Assembly: GCA_905220665.1 (NCBI GenBank)
Contig: CAJNAR010000156.1
Location: 434,001 to 498,000 of the forward strand
DNA length: 64,000 nucleotides
Direction: 5' to 3'
From: Albugo candida
Taxonomy: Eukaryota; Oomycota; Peronosporomycetes; Albuginales; Albuginaceae
Under the pieces are notes generated by a model. That model saw only the letters and a program-made list of their open reading frames with translations. It did not search any database and was not told the DNA's origin. The number at the start of each line of letters is the position of its first letter. Position 1 is the first letter of the stretch. Below are positions 41,790 through 51,253 of this stretch, in pieces. A program made the position numbers and the translations under genes.

Positions 41790-43205
41790 TCATGTGGTTT
41801 GTGAAAGACTTTCTCTCGCAGCTTCCAACTTTTCGATAAGATTGGTGATTTTATAATAAAGCCGTAATTTAACCATTCGATGAGCGTCAATTTCCACGTA
41901 TCCAAACCCAAAAAACTGAATCATCCTTCCGTCACCTTTGACTCCCTTGTAACGACCTGAAAAAGAGCCCCAATGACGCCATGAAAAATGACAACGTGGA
42001 GGCTGTGTGAAGACTTCTAATACTTCCATTGGAAATCCTTCCGTAAATGCCTGAGAAAATGCGCTTTGTGCGTTGGCGATAATACCGCCTAAAAAGTTTG
42101 ATCGCAAGCAAATAAATCCAAACGTATCATTTTCTTGTATGGAAGCTCCAGCGATCTGTTCGCCGTCATTCACCTGAACAAAAAACTGATTTTGATGCAC
42201 GCTTGTCCAGTCACGATAATTACGCTTACACGTTGCATCCATAATATACGTCTGGCAATAGTTTTCAATATAGCTCTCCAACGGAGTGTTCTGCTCACAT
42301 CGAGTTTTGCCTTTCAAATACGCTAAATCATGAATTATGAAATTTGGAACTCCGTACCGCCACGCCACATTCCGAATCTCATTTGGTTCCAAGCCTCGAC
42401 GAATAGGACGGTGATGACCCTTAGCAACTAGTTGGTCTAATTGTGACTTGGCTTCCGCTAGCAGACTTTCGCTTGCAGAGAAAGGAGACACTGCGCCTGG
42501 AACAAAGAGTAGAACTTTTTCCGAAATTTTGGAATCTCCAGCTCCAACACATCCGCTTGGTTCCGATTTTGATGACTTGAGACTTTGATTTTTGCACATT
42601 GAGTTTGATCGATTTTTAAGATCGTCTCCGCTTTTCCTGTCATTCGAGATGATCCGACTTGCACTCGGGTTGATCGACCTCTTTGTGTCTTCGAAAGCAT
42701 GGCGTTGTATTACAGAAGACGCACTTATGTTCGTGTTGTTACGCAGCTGGATGCGTCGGAGAGCGTCCAGCCAAGCATCACAAGCATGTCTTGAAGTAGT
42801 CATGAGACTTCTGGATATGAATTTAGACGCTGGGCCTTCTAGTATGGTTACTCCATGAGAATTATGATTGGTATCGCTAGCAACGCGATCGGCTCGGATT
42901 ACAACACAAACGAGCTTGGGGTCATTAATTCCATCCCCGTCACCAGCGGTATTCCATACTCGATCGCTTGTGACCCATCTTTCAAAACAACTCTCATCTT
43001 TGAAAGCAAACAGCCGGGGGTTGCTTTCGACCAGAAAATAAAACTTGCGATGACTCGATTTCATAATACTTTTCTTGCTGGTAAGATACCCTTTATAAAG
43101 CAAAGCAGCCGCTCTAGCTGACATATAACGCTCATACGACTGACTCGACACGGTGCTTGCTGTGTGATCACCCATACAATAGAGATCGTCTGTAGTGAGA
43201 GACAT
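41790..43205 (-). CDS. PH domain fused to plant-type pathogen-related (SnoaL-like) domain
   Basis: 471 residues in one exon from ATG 43205. PH domain at about 34-155 (ALLYKGYLTSKKSIMKSSHR, KFYFLV, ACDAWLDALRRIQL with the C-terminal helix Trp). A Ser-rich linker follows. The C-terminal domain (about 255-465) follows the plant pathogen-related protein pattern: RRGLEPNEIRNVAWRYGVPN, TYIMDATCKRNYRDWTSVHQ, FSQAFTEGFPMEVLEVFT-x-P-P, and HFSWRHWGSFSGRYKG then GFGYVEID. This is an NTF2/SnoaL-like fold, usually small and free-standing; catalysis has not been shown. The PH fusion suggests membrane phosphoinositide targeting. No signal peptide. Confidence 0.75.
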   Translation of the reverse strand: MSLTTDDLYCMGDHTASTVSSQSYERYMSARAAALLYKGYLTSKKSIMKSSHRKFYFLVESNPRLFAFKDESCFERWVTSDRVWNTAGDGDGINDPKLVCVVIRADRVASDTNHNSHGVTILEGPASKFISRSLMTTSRHACDAWLDALRRIQLRNNTNISASSVIQRHAFEDTKRSINPSASRIISNDRKSGDDLKNRSNSMCKNQSLKSSKSEPSGCVGAGDSKISEKVLLFVPGAVSPFSASESLLAEAKSQLDQLVAKGHHRPIRRGLEPNEIRNVAWRYGVPNFIIHDLAYLKGKTRCEQNTPLESYIENYCQTYIMDATCKRNYRDWTSVHQNQFFVQVNDGEQIAGASIQENDTFGFICLRSNFLGGIIANAQSAFSQAFTEGFPMEVLEVFTQPPRCHFSWRHWGSFSGRYKGVKGDGRMIQFFGFGYVEIDAHRMVKLRLYYKITNLIEKLEAARESLSQTT

Positions 43206-43454
43206 TATGTGTATGTGTTGAGACTAAACTAATTTGTCTCGCTTATTGTTTAATGCTACGACGCTAAAAGGGTGTATAGCAATCTCGCTTTATTCCGCAG
43301 TGGCAGAGCCTACGCTTACCGACTAATTTTAGAAACGATTAGATTACAGGTTGCTTGGGCTCGTACCGCCACTAGTAATAATGCATTGACACACAATTAC
43401 TACGAGTCAGTAATGCGCAAGCTGGTCTAAAATATGCGTGTCTACTTTTTTGTT

Positions 43455-44078
43455 TCACATACTAAGGAAATTGCTCGTCATCTGAAGACCATTCTCGGTG
43501 AGAATACTTTCCGGATGGAATTGTAGACCTTCGATTTGATATTCTTTGTGCCTTACACCCATTATCATATCATTTCCTTTCACTGTCGCGGTGACCTGCA
43601 ATTGAGCTGGCAATGTGTCTGGCAATCCAACTAGCGAATGATATCGTGTGGCCAGTATTTCGTTCTTCAGACCGGTGAAAAGACCTCTTCCATCATTCAC
43701 GATCGTGGATTGTTTTCCATGCATAATTTCTCCTGCGTGTCCGACAACACCGCCAAATACTTCAAATATGCATTGATGACCCAAACAAACACCAGCAATC
43801 GGTATTCTCCCGGCAAAAGTGCGTATGAGATCGCACGATATTCCCGCATCTTTCGGAAATCCCGGTCCAGGCGAAATCATAATACGATCAGGGGACATCG
43901 CCTCGACTTGTTCAATCGTAATCTGATCATTTCGGACTACATGGACTTGAGCACCCAATTGCGACATATACTACAAGGAAGGGTCGCACAGTCTGACATC
44001 TCCGTATCGACAATGCACGCGTACCTGGTAGAGATTGTACACAAAAGAATCATAATTGTCGAGCAATAACACGACCAT
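43455..44078 (-). CDS. trpG/pabA: Glutamine amidotransferase, anthranilate/aminodeoxychorismate synthase component II
   Basis: Spliced protein of 189 residues plus stop (208 codons including exon 1); exons 44078-44025 (18 codons, MVVLLLDNYDSFVYNLYQ) and 43970-43455; 54-nt GT-AG intron. Class I GATase hallmarks: LLLDNYDSFVYN, ISPGPGFPKDAG, GVCLGHQCIFEVFGG (nucleophile Cys), TRYHSLVG and IEGLQFHPESI (catalytic His and Glu). It supplies ammonia for anthranilate (tryptophan) or aminodeoxychorismate (folate) synthesis together with a separate component I. Here it is a free-standing subunit, not fused to component I or to TrpC/TrpF as in many fungi. TrpG and PabA cannot be told apart from sequence alone. 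Confidence 0.9.
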
Positions 44079-44405
44079 TTTCTCGTCCAATTATTGTCAT
44101 TCGTTTTTATCCAATCGCTCTTCTCGACCCTGACGCCTCTCATTCGTGTGTCATAAATGCCAAATGTCTGTATTTTCCGTTCCGCTCTATACATCTGTAA
44201 CAGCTCTCAAGCGAAAGACGCAACTTTGGAATCGAAAGCCGAAAGGAGTTAATGATTACGCTTAGTTTCTCATACTCATAGGGTTGCGTCCTTGAGCGAA
44301 AGTCCATTTTTTGTCGCATTCGAATGTCTAATATAATATGTATAAGCTTTAGTTTGTGATCTTCTTGCCGAATTGCACATCACCAAATTCTGGGCCAGTA
44401 CGATT
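44079..44405. promoter_or_regulatory. Divergent spacer of the TrpG-like and DEP genes
   Basis: A 327-bp gap between start codons at 44078 (minus) and 44406 (plus). AT-rich; no motif recognised beyond short AT runs. It must hold both promoters. Confidence 0.4.
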
Positions 44406-46640
44406 ATGCATGTGTCTTCTTGCTACAATACAAATGCATTACATAAAACTGACCCCAGCAGTACATCCTATCGGATGAGAGTCACAAACTCGTCAGATGT
44501 ATCCGAAGTATCGAGACAAAACACAACACATAGCGATACCGATCAACAAATAAGCCACAATTCTTGCAAAATTGCTTATCCCAAACGCTACAAAACACAA
44601 GAAAAATGGTTTGAGCGAATTTCAGATGTGGCGCTTCCTACCACAAGAGAGCTGGGTGAGTGCATCCAATTACAACACAATCAGCATTCTGAATTGGCAC
44701 TGCTGGCAGTACGGCTGTATGAGGGTATCGTGTCAGGAGATCGACGCAAAAACATTTTCAAAATGTATCGCAATTGCTTCACGGGCTGTGAAGCCATCGA
44801 CTGGATGCTGAAAGCTCATCACGTCACTTCCCTTCACATTGCAATCCAACAAACACAAGCTCTTCTTCGCGAACGATATGTATTGCCAGCTGATAAACAC
44901 GGTAATCGCTTTGAATATAGCAAGAAGCGTTTCTATCGATTCACCGCTCGCACTCGAAAGTTTCGAGAGTCTACATTTGACGATACGTGCACTTCACCGC
45001 TAAAGGATCATCGACTTTCCAGCTTTCAGACAACGTTCAATCAAAGTAGGACCAAGTCTGACATTAATTTGCATCAATCATCGATATCCGTGTCGTCTTC
45101 TTTCAGTGGAAAACGATGCTCACTTTCAATTCCGCATATAAGTGAGCCTGTCATTGAAAATAATACGAATTTTGGACCGCTCTCAACGCCAAAAAAAAAC
45201 TCTTTTCACATCGAACCGATTAATTTTGCTGCACGACAACGTGCGGTGGCTGCATTAGTCGGTGCATTTGTAGCGGAAGCAGCATCGACTTCTCTGAATG
45301 GGGTTCCAAATCCAGTCAAGAAATTCCCCGATTTTCTATCCAGCAGCTCGGATCCCGCATTTTTCGACGCGAAAATCGTAAATGAATTGTGTGATGACAA
45401 GAAACGACGTTTTCTATTGCTGTTTGACGAACAAAGTTATTTTGATGAAGCTCTAAACATTTCAAATGTCGTCAAAGAATCCTCAACGGGAATCGAATCT
45501 CGAATAGTTTTGCATTGTATCGCTCACATCGGCCATTTGGACGATATCCATCAACTACGAAATAACATTTACTGGCTATACAAGCAACATTATACGCTCC
45601 TCAGTCGAAATGCGCGTGATTTTGTCAAAAGTATGGAGAAGGGAAAAATATCGATTAGTGGCACATTACGTAACAAATCGATTGATGTATTGGCCATTCT
45701 TCCACCTGTGGTCGCCTTATATGCAGGCACAGATCATCTTTTTGAGAAAGTGAAAAAGGTTGTCCGCATTTTCTCTCGTGCGAGTCGAGTTCTCGACATG
45801 GCGACTGTGGCAGCATATATCCTCGAGCAAATAATCCTAGGAGCATCGATATTAGAAGCACTACGGCGATCGATTCGCTGTAGTTCACTTACGCCTCGCC
45901 AACGCAAATTTATATACAAAGCATTCACAAAGGCTCAATTATCGAGCCACGAAGCCATTCAGAAATTTGGAAATGAAGGCAGTCTTCCGCGTGGGCTCTA
46001 TACAATATTACAGCCTCTGTTCGTTTCCACAAGTTATACAAACGCAGTCAGAGAAAACATTATTGGGGGAGGAAGGTCTTGTCGACGAGCAATGTTTCTG
46101 GGAGCTTGTTTTGCAGCACAAGATGGAATAAAGTCGATTCCTTCGATGTGGTTCGCTCAGACCCCACAGTTTGAGTCGATACAGATAGATATCCGAGCCA
46201 TTGTGCAGCAAAGAAATTACTTCCATCTTCATTCAATAAGTGAAGGCGAGTTACAGACAAAACGGGAGAGAGTCGAACGCGTGCGAAGACGGAAAATCGG
46301 CAATGGTTTGGTTCGCTCGAGTGCTATTAGCTCTTCATGTCTGATCGAGTTGCAACAAATGCAGCGAAAGTGCGCCAGTGACATAAACGAATGCTCCAAA
46401 ATATCTCAATATGCAAGGTCATCGTACGGGTCGGAGGTCTCCAGTGGGTCTACTCGATTATCGGCCGGGGTATTGGATTTAGGTGATCTTCATCAGTACT
46501 ATCCGCCTTCATCTCGTCGATCGATGGGCTCCGTGTGTTCGGTTTCAGACCGACCAAGAATTCACGCAGCGAGCTTCTCACATTCATTTATGAAGCGTGC
46601 ATCACCACCTCCACGACCTTCCCTTTCACGTGACCAGTAG
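44406..46640 (+). CDS. DEP domain fused to degenerate ADP-ribosylglycohydrolase-like domain
   Basis: 744 residues in one exon; ATG 44406 is the first in-frame ATG. DEP domain at about 95-185: LALLAVRLYEGIVSGDRRKN, YRNCFTGCEAIDWMLKAHHV, LLRERYVLP and FRF/FYRF-type end. A Ser-rich linker follows. Residues about 270-600 follow the all-helical ADP-ribosylglycohydrolase (ARH/DraG) layout: RAVAALVGAFVAEAAS in place of A-x-x-G-x-x-x-G-D-A-x-G, and AVRENIIGGGRSCRRAMFLG plus IPSMW in place of A-(V/I)-x-x-(A/G)-G-G-D-(T)-D-(T) and I-P-x-x-W. The metal-binding Asp residues are lost in both places, so it is probably a non-catalytic scaffold. The C-terminal 110 residues are polar. DEP suggests recruitment to membranes or GPCR/Rap signalling. 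Confidence 0.65.
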   Translation: MHVSSCYNTNALHKTDPSSTSYRMRVTNSSDVSEVSRQNTTHSDTDQQISHNSCKIAYPKRYKTQEKWFERISDVALPTTRELGECIQLQHNQHSELALLAVRLYEGIVSGDRRKNIFKMYRNCFTGCEAIDWMLKAHHVTSLHIAIQQTQALLRERYVLPADKHGNRFEYSKKRFYRFTARTRKFRESTFDDTCTSPLKDHRLSSFQTTFNQSRTKSDINLHQSSISVSSSFSGKRCSLSIPHISEPVIENNTNFGPLSTPKKNSFHIEPINFAARQRAVAALVGAFVAEAASTSLNGVPNPVKKFPDFLSSSSDPAFFDAKIVNELCDDKKRRFLLLFDEQSYFDEALNISNVVKESSTGIESRIVLHCIAHIGHLDDIHQLRNNIYWLYKQHYTLLSRNARDFVKSMEKGKISISGTLRNKSIDVLAILPPVVALYAGTDHLFEKVKKVVRIFSRASRVLDMATVAAYILEQIILGASILEALRRSIRCSSLTPRQRKFIYKAFTKAQLSSHEAIQKFGNEGSLPRGLYTILQPLFVSTSYTNAVRENIIGGGRSCRRAMFLGACFAAQDGIKSIPSMWFAQTPQFESIQIDIRAIVQQRNYFHLHSISEGELQTKRERVERVRRRKIGNGLVRSSAISSSCLIELQQMQRKCASDINECSKISQYARSSYGSEVSSGSTRLSAGVLDLGDLHQYYPPSSRRSMGSVCSVSDRPRIHAASFSHSFMKRASPPPRPSLSRDQ

Positions 46641-46686
46641 CGAGGAAAACATAGAATTCCAGCCACATTTCAGTAACATATAAAGT

Positions 46687-49209
46687 CTATGGGAGAGATC
46701 CATAGTTGGTGCATTCGTGCTGAGATTGTGCCGCTCCTTTATTCGTCTCGTTGATGGTCAAATCGCTTGGCCGGACAGCAGTATTCCGATACTTTGAAGG
46801 AAAAATTGAGTATGAATGTCGTCGAGTCGATATGGTCGATTCATTCTGATTAAGTACCGCCTCTGCGACTTGTGTGATCGCGTTCTTCATATATTTTGGA
46901 ATGGGAGTGTCATTGTGAACGCTGTCGGAGACATCAAATGTAAGCGATGTGCTGTGTGCCGCCTTGATGACAAGACCGCATCCGATGATCATAATGGAAC
47001 CTCCGAGCAATGTCAAAAGACCTGGAACATCAGTCAAGCCCATTACAATACCAATGCTTGTGGCTACTATCGGCTGAAGGAGCATTGTTACCGAGATAAC
47101 CAGAGGATCAAAGTACTTCATTGAAAGTATAAATCCCATTGTACCGGCAAAAGACCCAATTATGACGATATAAAATTCGACCGATAGATGGTGCACCCAG
47201 CCGAATAGACCTTGTGTCGAGTCCCAAATAGAAGTGCTTTGATACATTTCCGTCGTGTTCGCTAACAGCACTAAAATCGGAACCAACAAAAGCCATCCTC
47301 CAGTAACAAGCAGGAAGAGGAAAATGCCGATATCCATCGAGTCACGCGTTCTCGCGGCGGTCATCAGGTACACTACTGCTGCACAGGCTCCAGCTATGGC
47401 CACCAAATCCCCCAAAACACTCGCTTCTCTTCCAGGGTCTGTACCTTGTCCATGATCAAAGGTTGTAATGATGATACCAGCAAAACCCAAAATTGCTCCA
47501 ATGAATTCCAACAACTTTGGGATTTGTTGAAAGAAAAGCAGTTTGCCAGCAACAATGAGCAAACAGTGACAATTGCAGAATATGTAAACGTGCCCAATAC
47601 TCGTCATGCTCAGTGAAGTGAGAAATGCAGAATTTTGGACCAAATACGCGACCATACACACCAAGAGGACTTTCCATACGTTTTGGTCGAAGAAAAGACT
47701 CTGACGCTTCTCTCGAACGGTAGCAATAAAGAGAGGCAAAAATGCGATCGAAGCACCAACTAAGCGCCAAAACAGTCGAATCAGAGGAGGTACCCCTACC
47801 AAGAGTTGCAGTGCTGCACCCTGTGAGGACACTGAGAGGAGAGCTGTGGTCAAAATGACGTATCCGAGGAATGGAACTTGTTTGTTTACGATTAATTGGA
47901 CACTGGTCAGATTGTGCGGTAAATTCGTTCGAGATCCGTGTAATTGGTCTGCTGAAACGTGAGCTTCGAATCGAATTTCTTTGACATCTGATGGAAGAAT
48001 CGATCGACGTCTTTTTGTCATCGATAACGCATCAGCTTCCTCCTGACTTGATTTTGCAATCGCACATATTTGTTCTGGGAAGACTACCACAAGATCCTTT
48101 TTCTGATGATTTCCATCGGTCCAGGGAAGGTTGTGAAATTTGTTATGAACCGCTACCAAGAAGGCTTGATTGCCACCATGATCATTTCCGGTCCGAGTAT
48201 CACTTATCCAGTGATCAATATCGGATTCTAATAGCGTTGTCACCTCAATTGGTTCATCAAAATACTTCTTTTCCACCAAAATTGGAGTCGTCTGATGATG
48301 AGAGCTGAGCAATGGTATATTTTCTTGATTCATCTTTATCCTCTCAGTATTACTGATTTCATCGTATACAAAGTCGATTGGTAATGCGACAAAACGTTCC
48401 TTCTCGTCAAAAGCTTCATCTGTCAACGACTCACAGCTCCAATAGTAATGATGGTGGGGCGTGACGCTCTGAAAGGTGCCATCGAGCAGATTTTCAAGCG
48501 TCAAGTGGAAATTCGGGATCAGTTTTGGGTTGATACGTACTGCTCGTTCAATGCTTTCAATGAAAAATTGTCGGTCGATATGATAAATGTCATCTGACAC
48601 GGATTGAATCAAATTGCTTCCCGAAAATGCACTCTCATTTTCATGGAAATCTCGAATTCGCTCGATCGTTCCAAAAGACAATGGTGACGTTTTTTTTATC
48701 AGCCAAAATGTATTGTTACTACGATTTTGCATACTATCATTCAAAAACTCTTTTGCGGCCATCAATTCCTCTAAACCAAAAGAATTCAAAGAATTTGCGT
48801 CGACAGAATGCACGGCGGCCACTATCGTCGCACGATGACACTTATTTTTTATATACTCAGATCGATGCACAATCTGTCGAGTCTGACGACCAAGTTTGGT
48901 GTCTGGAAGACAGCAGTATATCCGCGTCAATCCGAGACTGCAAAGCTGTACGATCAATTCCTCGAAACCATGTAGAGCTTCATTCTCTGATACATCGTCA
49001 TTTACCTGCTCGACGATTCCAAACGCAATTATAAGTGCCTGATTGCTTTTATCTCGTCGGATCGTATTCGCGGGTAGCAATCCGTCAATCAGTTCTCGTT
49101 CTGTGATCCCAGCACGCTCACTTAATTCATGGAGATCGAGTCCATGCACTGTGTTTTTCGAAAATTCGCGCTCCATCCGATTGTCCGACCGTTTTGGCAT
49201 CATCATCAT
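46687..49209 (-). CDS. EamA/DMT-family transporter with about 430-residue unknown N-terminal domain
   Basis: 840 residues in one exon from ATG 49209. The C-terminal part (about 440-760) is a ten-helix EamA (drug/metabolite transporter) protein with two repeats. Examples are LGYVILTTALLSVSSQGAAL, RLFWRLVGASIAFLPLFIAT, LLEFIGAILGFAGIIITTFD, and in repeat two VISVTMLLQPIVATSIGIVM then GGSIMIIGCGLVIKAA. The N-terminal part (about 1-430) is soluble, with HGLDLHELSERAGITERELI at its start, an alternating beta/alpha pattern (ALIIAFGIVEQV; RIYCCLPDTKLG; ATIVAAVHSV) and no domain that I recognise. The frame is uninterrupted, so the two are truly fused unless an intron is missed. Substrate unknown. Confidence 0.75.
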   Translation of the reverse strand: MMMMPKRSDNRMEREFSKNTVHGLDLHELSERAGITERELIDGLLPANTIRRDKSNQALIIAFGIVEQVNDDVSENEALHGFEELIVQLCSLGLTRIYCCLPDTKLGRQTRQIVHRSEYIKNKCHRATIVAAVHSVDANSLNSFGLEELMAAKEFLNDSMQNRSNNTFWLIKKTSPLSFGTIERIRDFHENESAFSGSNLIQSVSDDIYHIDRQFFIESIERAVRINPKLIPNFHLTLENLLDGTFQSVTPHHHYYWSCESLTDEAFDEKERFVALPIDFVYDEISNTERIKMNQENIPLLSSHHQTTPILVEKKYFDEPIEVTTLLESDIDHWISDTRTGNDHGGNQAFLVAVHNKFHNLPWTDGNHQKKDLVVVFPEQICAIAKSSQEEADALSMTKRRRSILPSDVKEIRFEAHVSADQLHGSRTNLPHNLTSVQLIVNKQVPFLGYVILTTALLSVSSQGAALQLLVGVPPLIRLFWRLVGASIAFLPLFIATVREKRQSLFFDQNVWKVLLVCMVAYLVQNSAFLTSLSMTSIGHVYIFCNCHCLLIVAGKLLFFQQIPKLLEFIGAILGFAGIIITTFDHGQGTDPGREASVLGDLVAIAGACAAVVYLMTAARTRDSMDIGIFLFLLVTGGWLLLVPILVLLANTTEMYQSTSIWDSTQGLFGWVHHLSVEFYIVIIGSFAGTMGFILSMKYFDPLVISVTMLLQPIVATSIGIVMGLTDVPGLLTLLGGSIMIIGCGLVIKAAHSTSLTFDVSDSVHNDTPIPKYMKNAITQVAEAVLNQNESTISTRRHSYSIFPSKYRNTAVRPSDLTINETNKGAAQSQHECTNYGSLP

Positions 49210-49300
49210 CTGTAGAAATCCCCGTGTGACCTTTCAATCCTCGAGCCTCTGCTTATTTGTTTACAATACAAATTGGTTGGATCTCATCGATAACATAACA

Positions 49301-51169
49301 CTATCGAATTTGTAAAATCTCAAGAATTAGATCTCTCGAAAGATTCGCAAATCCTTGCGTCTTTGTGACTGTATCAAAGTGGCGGACGATAAATGACACG
49401 CAAATGTGTCTCAGTCGATCACAATTCAGCTCGTCGGCTGCTTGTAAGAACGTCGCGGCATTATCCACATTGATAGCTCTATGCACGAGTGCTTCACAGA
49501 TTTTCTTAAGACGATCCAACGTGTACAGATCGGCAGCCGCGTACAATTCAATTGCGATGTGAGGATTTCCGGTCACATTGTCAGCGTACATAAACTCCAA
49601 TAATGCTAGAAACACAGGGAGTCGAAGTTGCTGGAGATGTATTGTTTCTTCGCGGGATTCCCGCATACCTGACGCAAACATTGCTCGAAAATGCTCACTT
49701 CGGGCTGAAAGGATGGCGCGATGAGCGTGGACAGCTTGACCTTCCACGATGAATACAACATCAGAGAATTCGTCATTATTGATCAATTTTCTCATATCGC
49801 ATTTGTATGATGAGTGAAGCACCGATTTTTGTATATTTGCATCAGAATTCAACAGAGCCACAGTGTGTTCGTTGTAGGATGCAATTGAAATGACATGCTT
49901 TGAAGTCAGCATCTCAATCAGCTTTGGTACTGTCACCTTGTTGGTATCGTTATGACCTATAAGTCGAGCACAATAAGCTGCCAATTCAATTTTGATGAGA
50001 TGTATTACCTAGTTTGCCATGATCTCCATTTCCCCACGTTAAAACTTCTCCATTATCGGTCAATGCAACTGTGTGGCTCCAACCGCATGTCACTTGTACG
50101 ACATATTTATCAGTCAGATTTTCAACACGAGTTGGAATGATTTGATTCACTTTATCCCCATGACCGAGTTGCCCGTGCTCTCCTCCCCCCCACGTGAACA
50201 CATGCCCTGATTCAGTGACTGCAGCTGTATGAAACCCACCACAGGCTACTTGTTTCACTCTCTTCCCTAGTAGCGATTCTATACATTTTGCAACCGGCTG
50301 ATTCTGTTCGGAATTGTGACCAAGACGACCGAATTTTCCTTCTCCAAATGTGTATACTTGACCGCTTTCTGACACGAAATAAAATAAAGTAAGAATAGCA
50401 ACCCAGCTAAATAGATGATACATGTACCGCTAAGCGCTGCAGTATGAAAGCCACAAGCAGAAATCTGCTTGATTTTTTTGTCGACCAGCTCTGAGACACA
50501 AGTAGGTGAATATTGATGGCCGTTCGTATCTCCGTGACCCGAGACCCCATTTTCCTTATCTCCCCACGTATAAACGTCCTGGTTTTCCAGTAACACGACC
50601 GTGTGACGACTTCCACACGCAACCTGCCTCACATAAAGTCCTTTCATAGTCTCAACAAGGCTAGGAGTTGGGTGCCCATTTTCATTTCCATGGCCTAATT
50701 TTCCATACATGCCACCTCCCCACGTATACAAATCTCCTGTAACTAGAGTCAACATCAAATGTCAGCCAATCTCAAATTTTAACGAGCCAAACTTGCATCA
50801 GACCAGTGACAGCTGCGGTGTGGTAGCTTCCGCAGGTAACTTGACAAACTTCTTTGTCCCCGAGATGCTCAACCAAACGAGGTACGAATTTCCATCCATT
50901 ATCGCCATGTCCGAGACGACCGTCATCACCTCTTCCCCATGTATACACTTTTCCATCGTCGGTGAGAACTACAGTGTGACCGCTACCACATGATATTTGC
51001 ACGATCTGGCGATCTTGGAGTGCTTCGACGAGAATTGGGTGATATTGATCGCTTGTATCGCCGAGTCCCAATTGTCCATCTTCTCCACGACCCCAGGTGT
51101 ACACTACAAGCTCTTGTCAGCACGAAGTACGAGCAGAGCTGATAGAAAGAGCATGAGCTCACCGGTCAT
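49301..51169 (-). CDS. RCC1-repeat plus BTB domain protein (RCBTB-like)
   Basis: Spliced protein of 543 residues; exons 51169-51163 (7 nt), 51103-50804, 50736-50428, 50368-50009 and 49956-49301; introns 59, 67, 59 and 52 nt. The first part has seven or so RCC1 blades, each with YTWGxGxxGxLGHG and CGxxHT (for example VYTWGRGDDGRLGHGD, CGSYHTAAVTGDLYTWGGG). BTB/POZ domain at about 345-455: NNDEFSDVVFIVEGQAVHAH, ILSARSEHFRAMFASGMRE, LLEFMYADNV, followed by a BACK-like helical tail. Such proteins are Cullin-3 adaptors or chromatin/Ran-linked scaffolds. The 7-nt first coding exon (M-T-g) is inferred from ATG plus GTGAGC; an upstream start cannot be excluded. Confidence 0.85.
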
Positions 51170-51253
51170 TTTTTCAGCTTGAGCTGAAAATACAAATGTA
51201 GACGATATACCTTGCTTGCGTGTTGTATACCGTGCAAAACAGTACAGAAAAGC
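51170..51253. promoter_or_regulatory. 84-bp bidirectional promoter with 20-bp inverted repeat
   Basis: The start codons of RCC1-BTB (51169, minus) and the TPR-glycosyltransferase (51254, plus) are 84 bp apart. Immediately upstream of the minus-strand start is TTTTCAGCTTGAGCTGAAAA (51171-51190), a perfect inverted repeat with 9-bp arms and a TG centre. Its core TCAGCTTGAGCT is the same 12-mer as in the 22-bp tandem repeat at 39309-39393. Confidence 0.5.
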
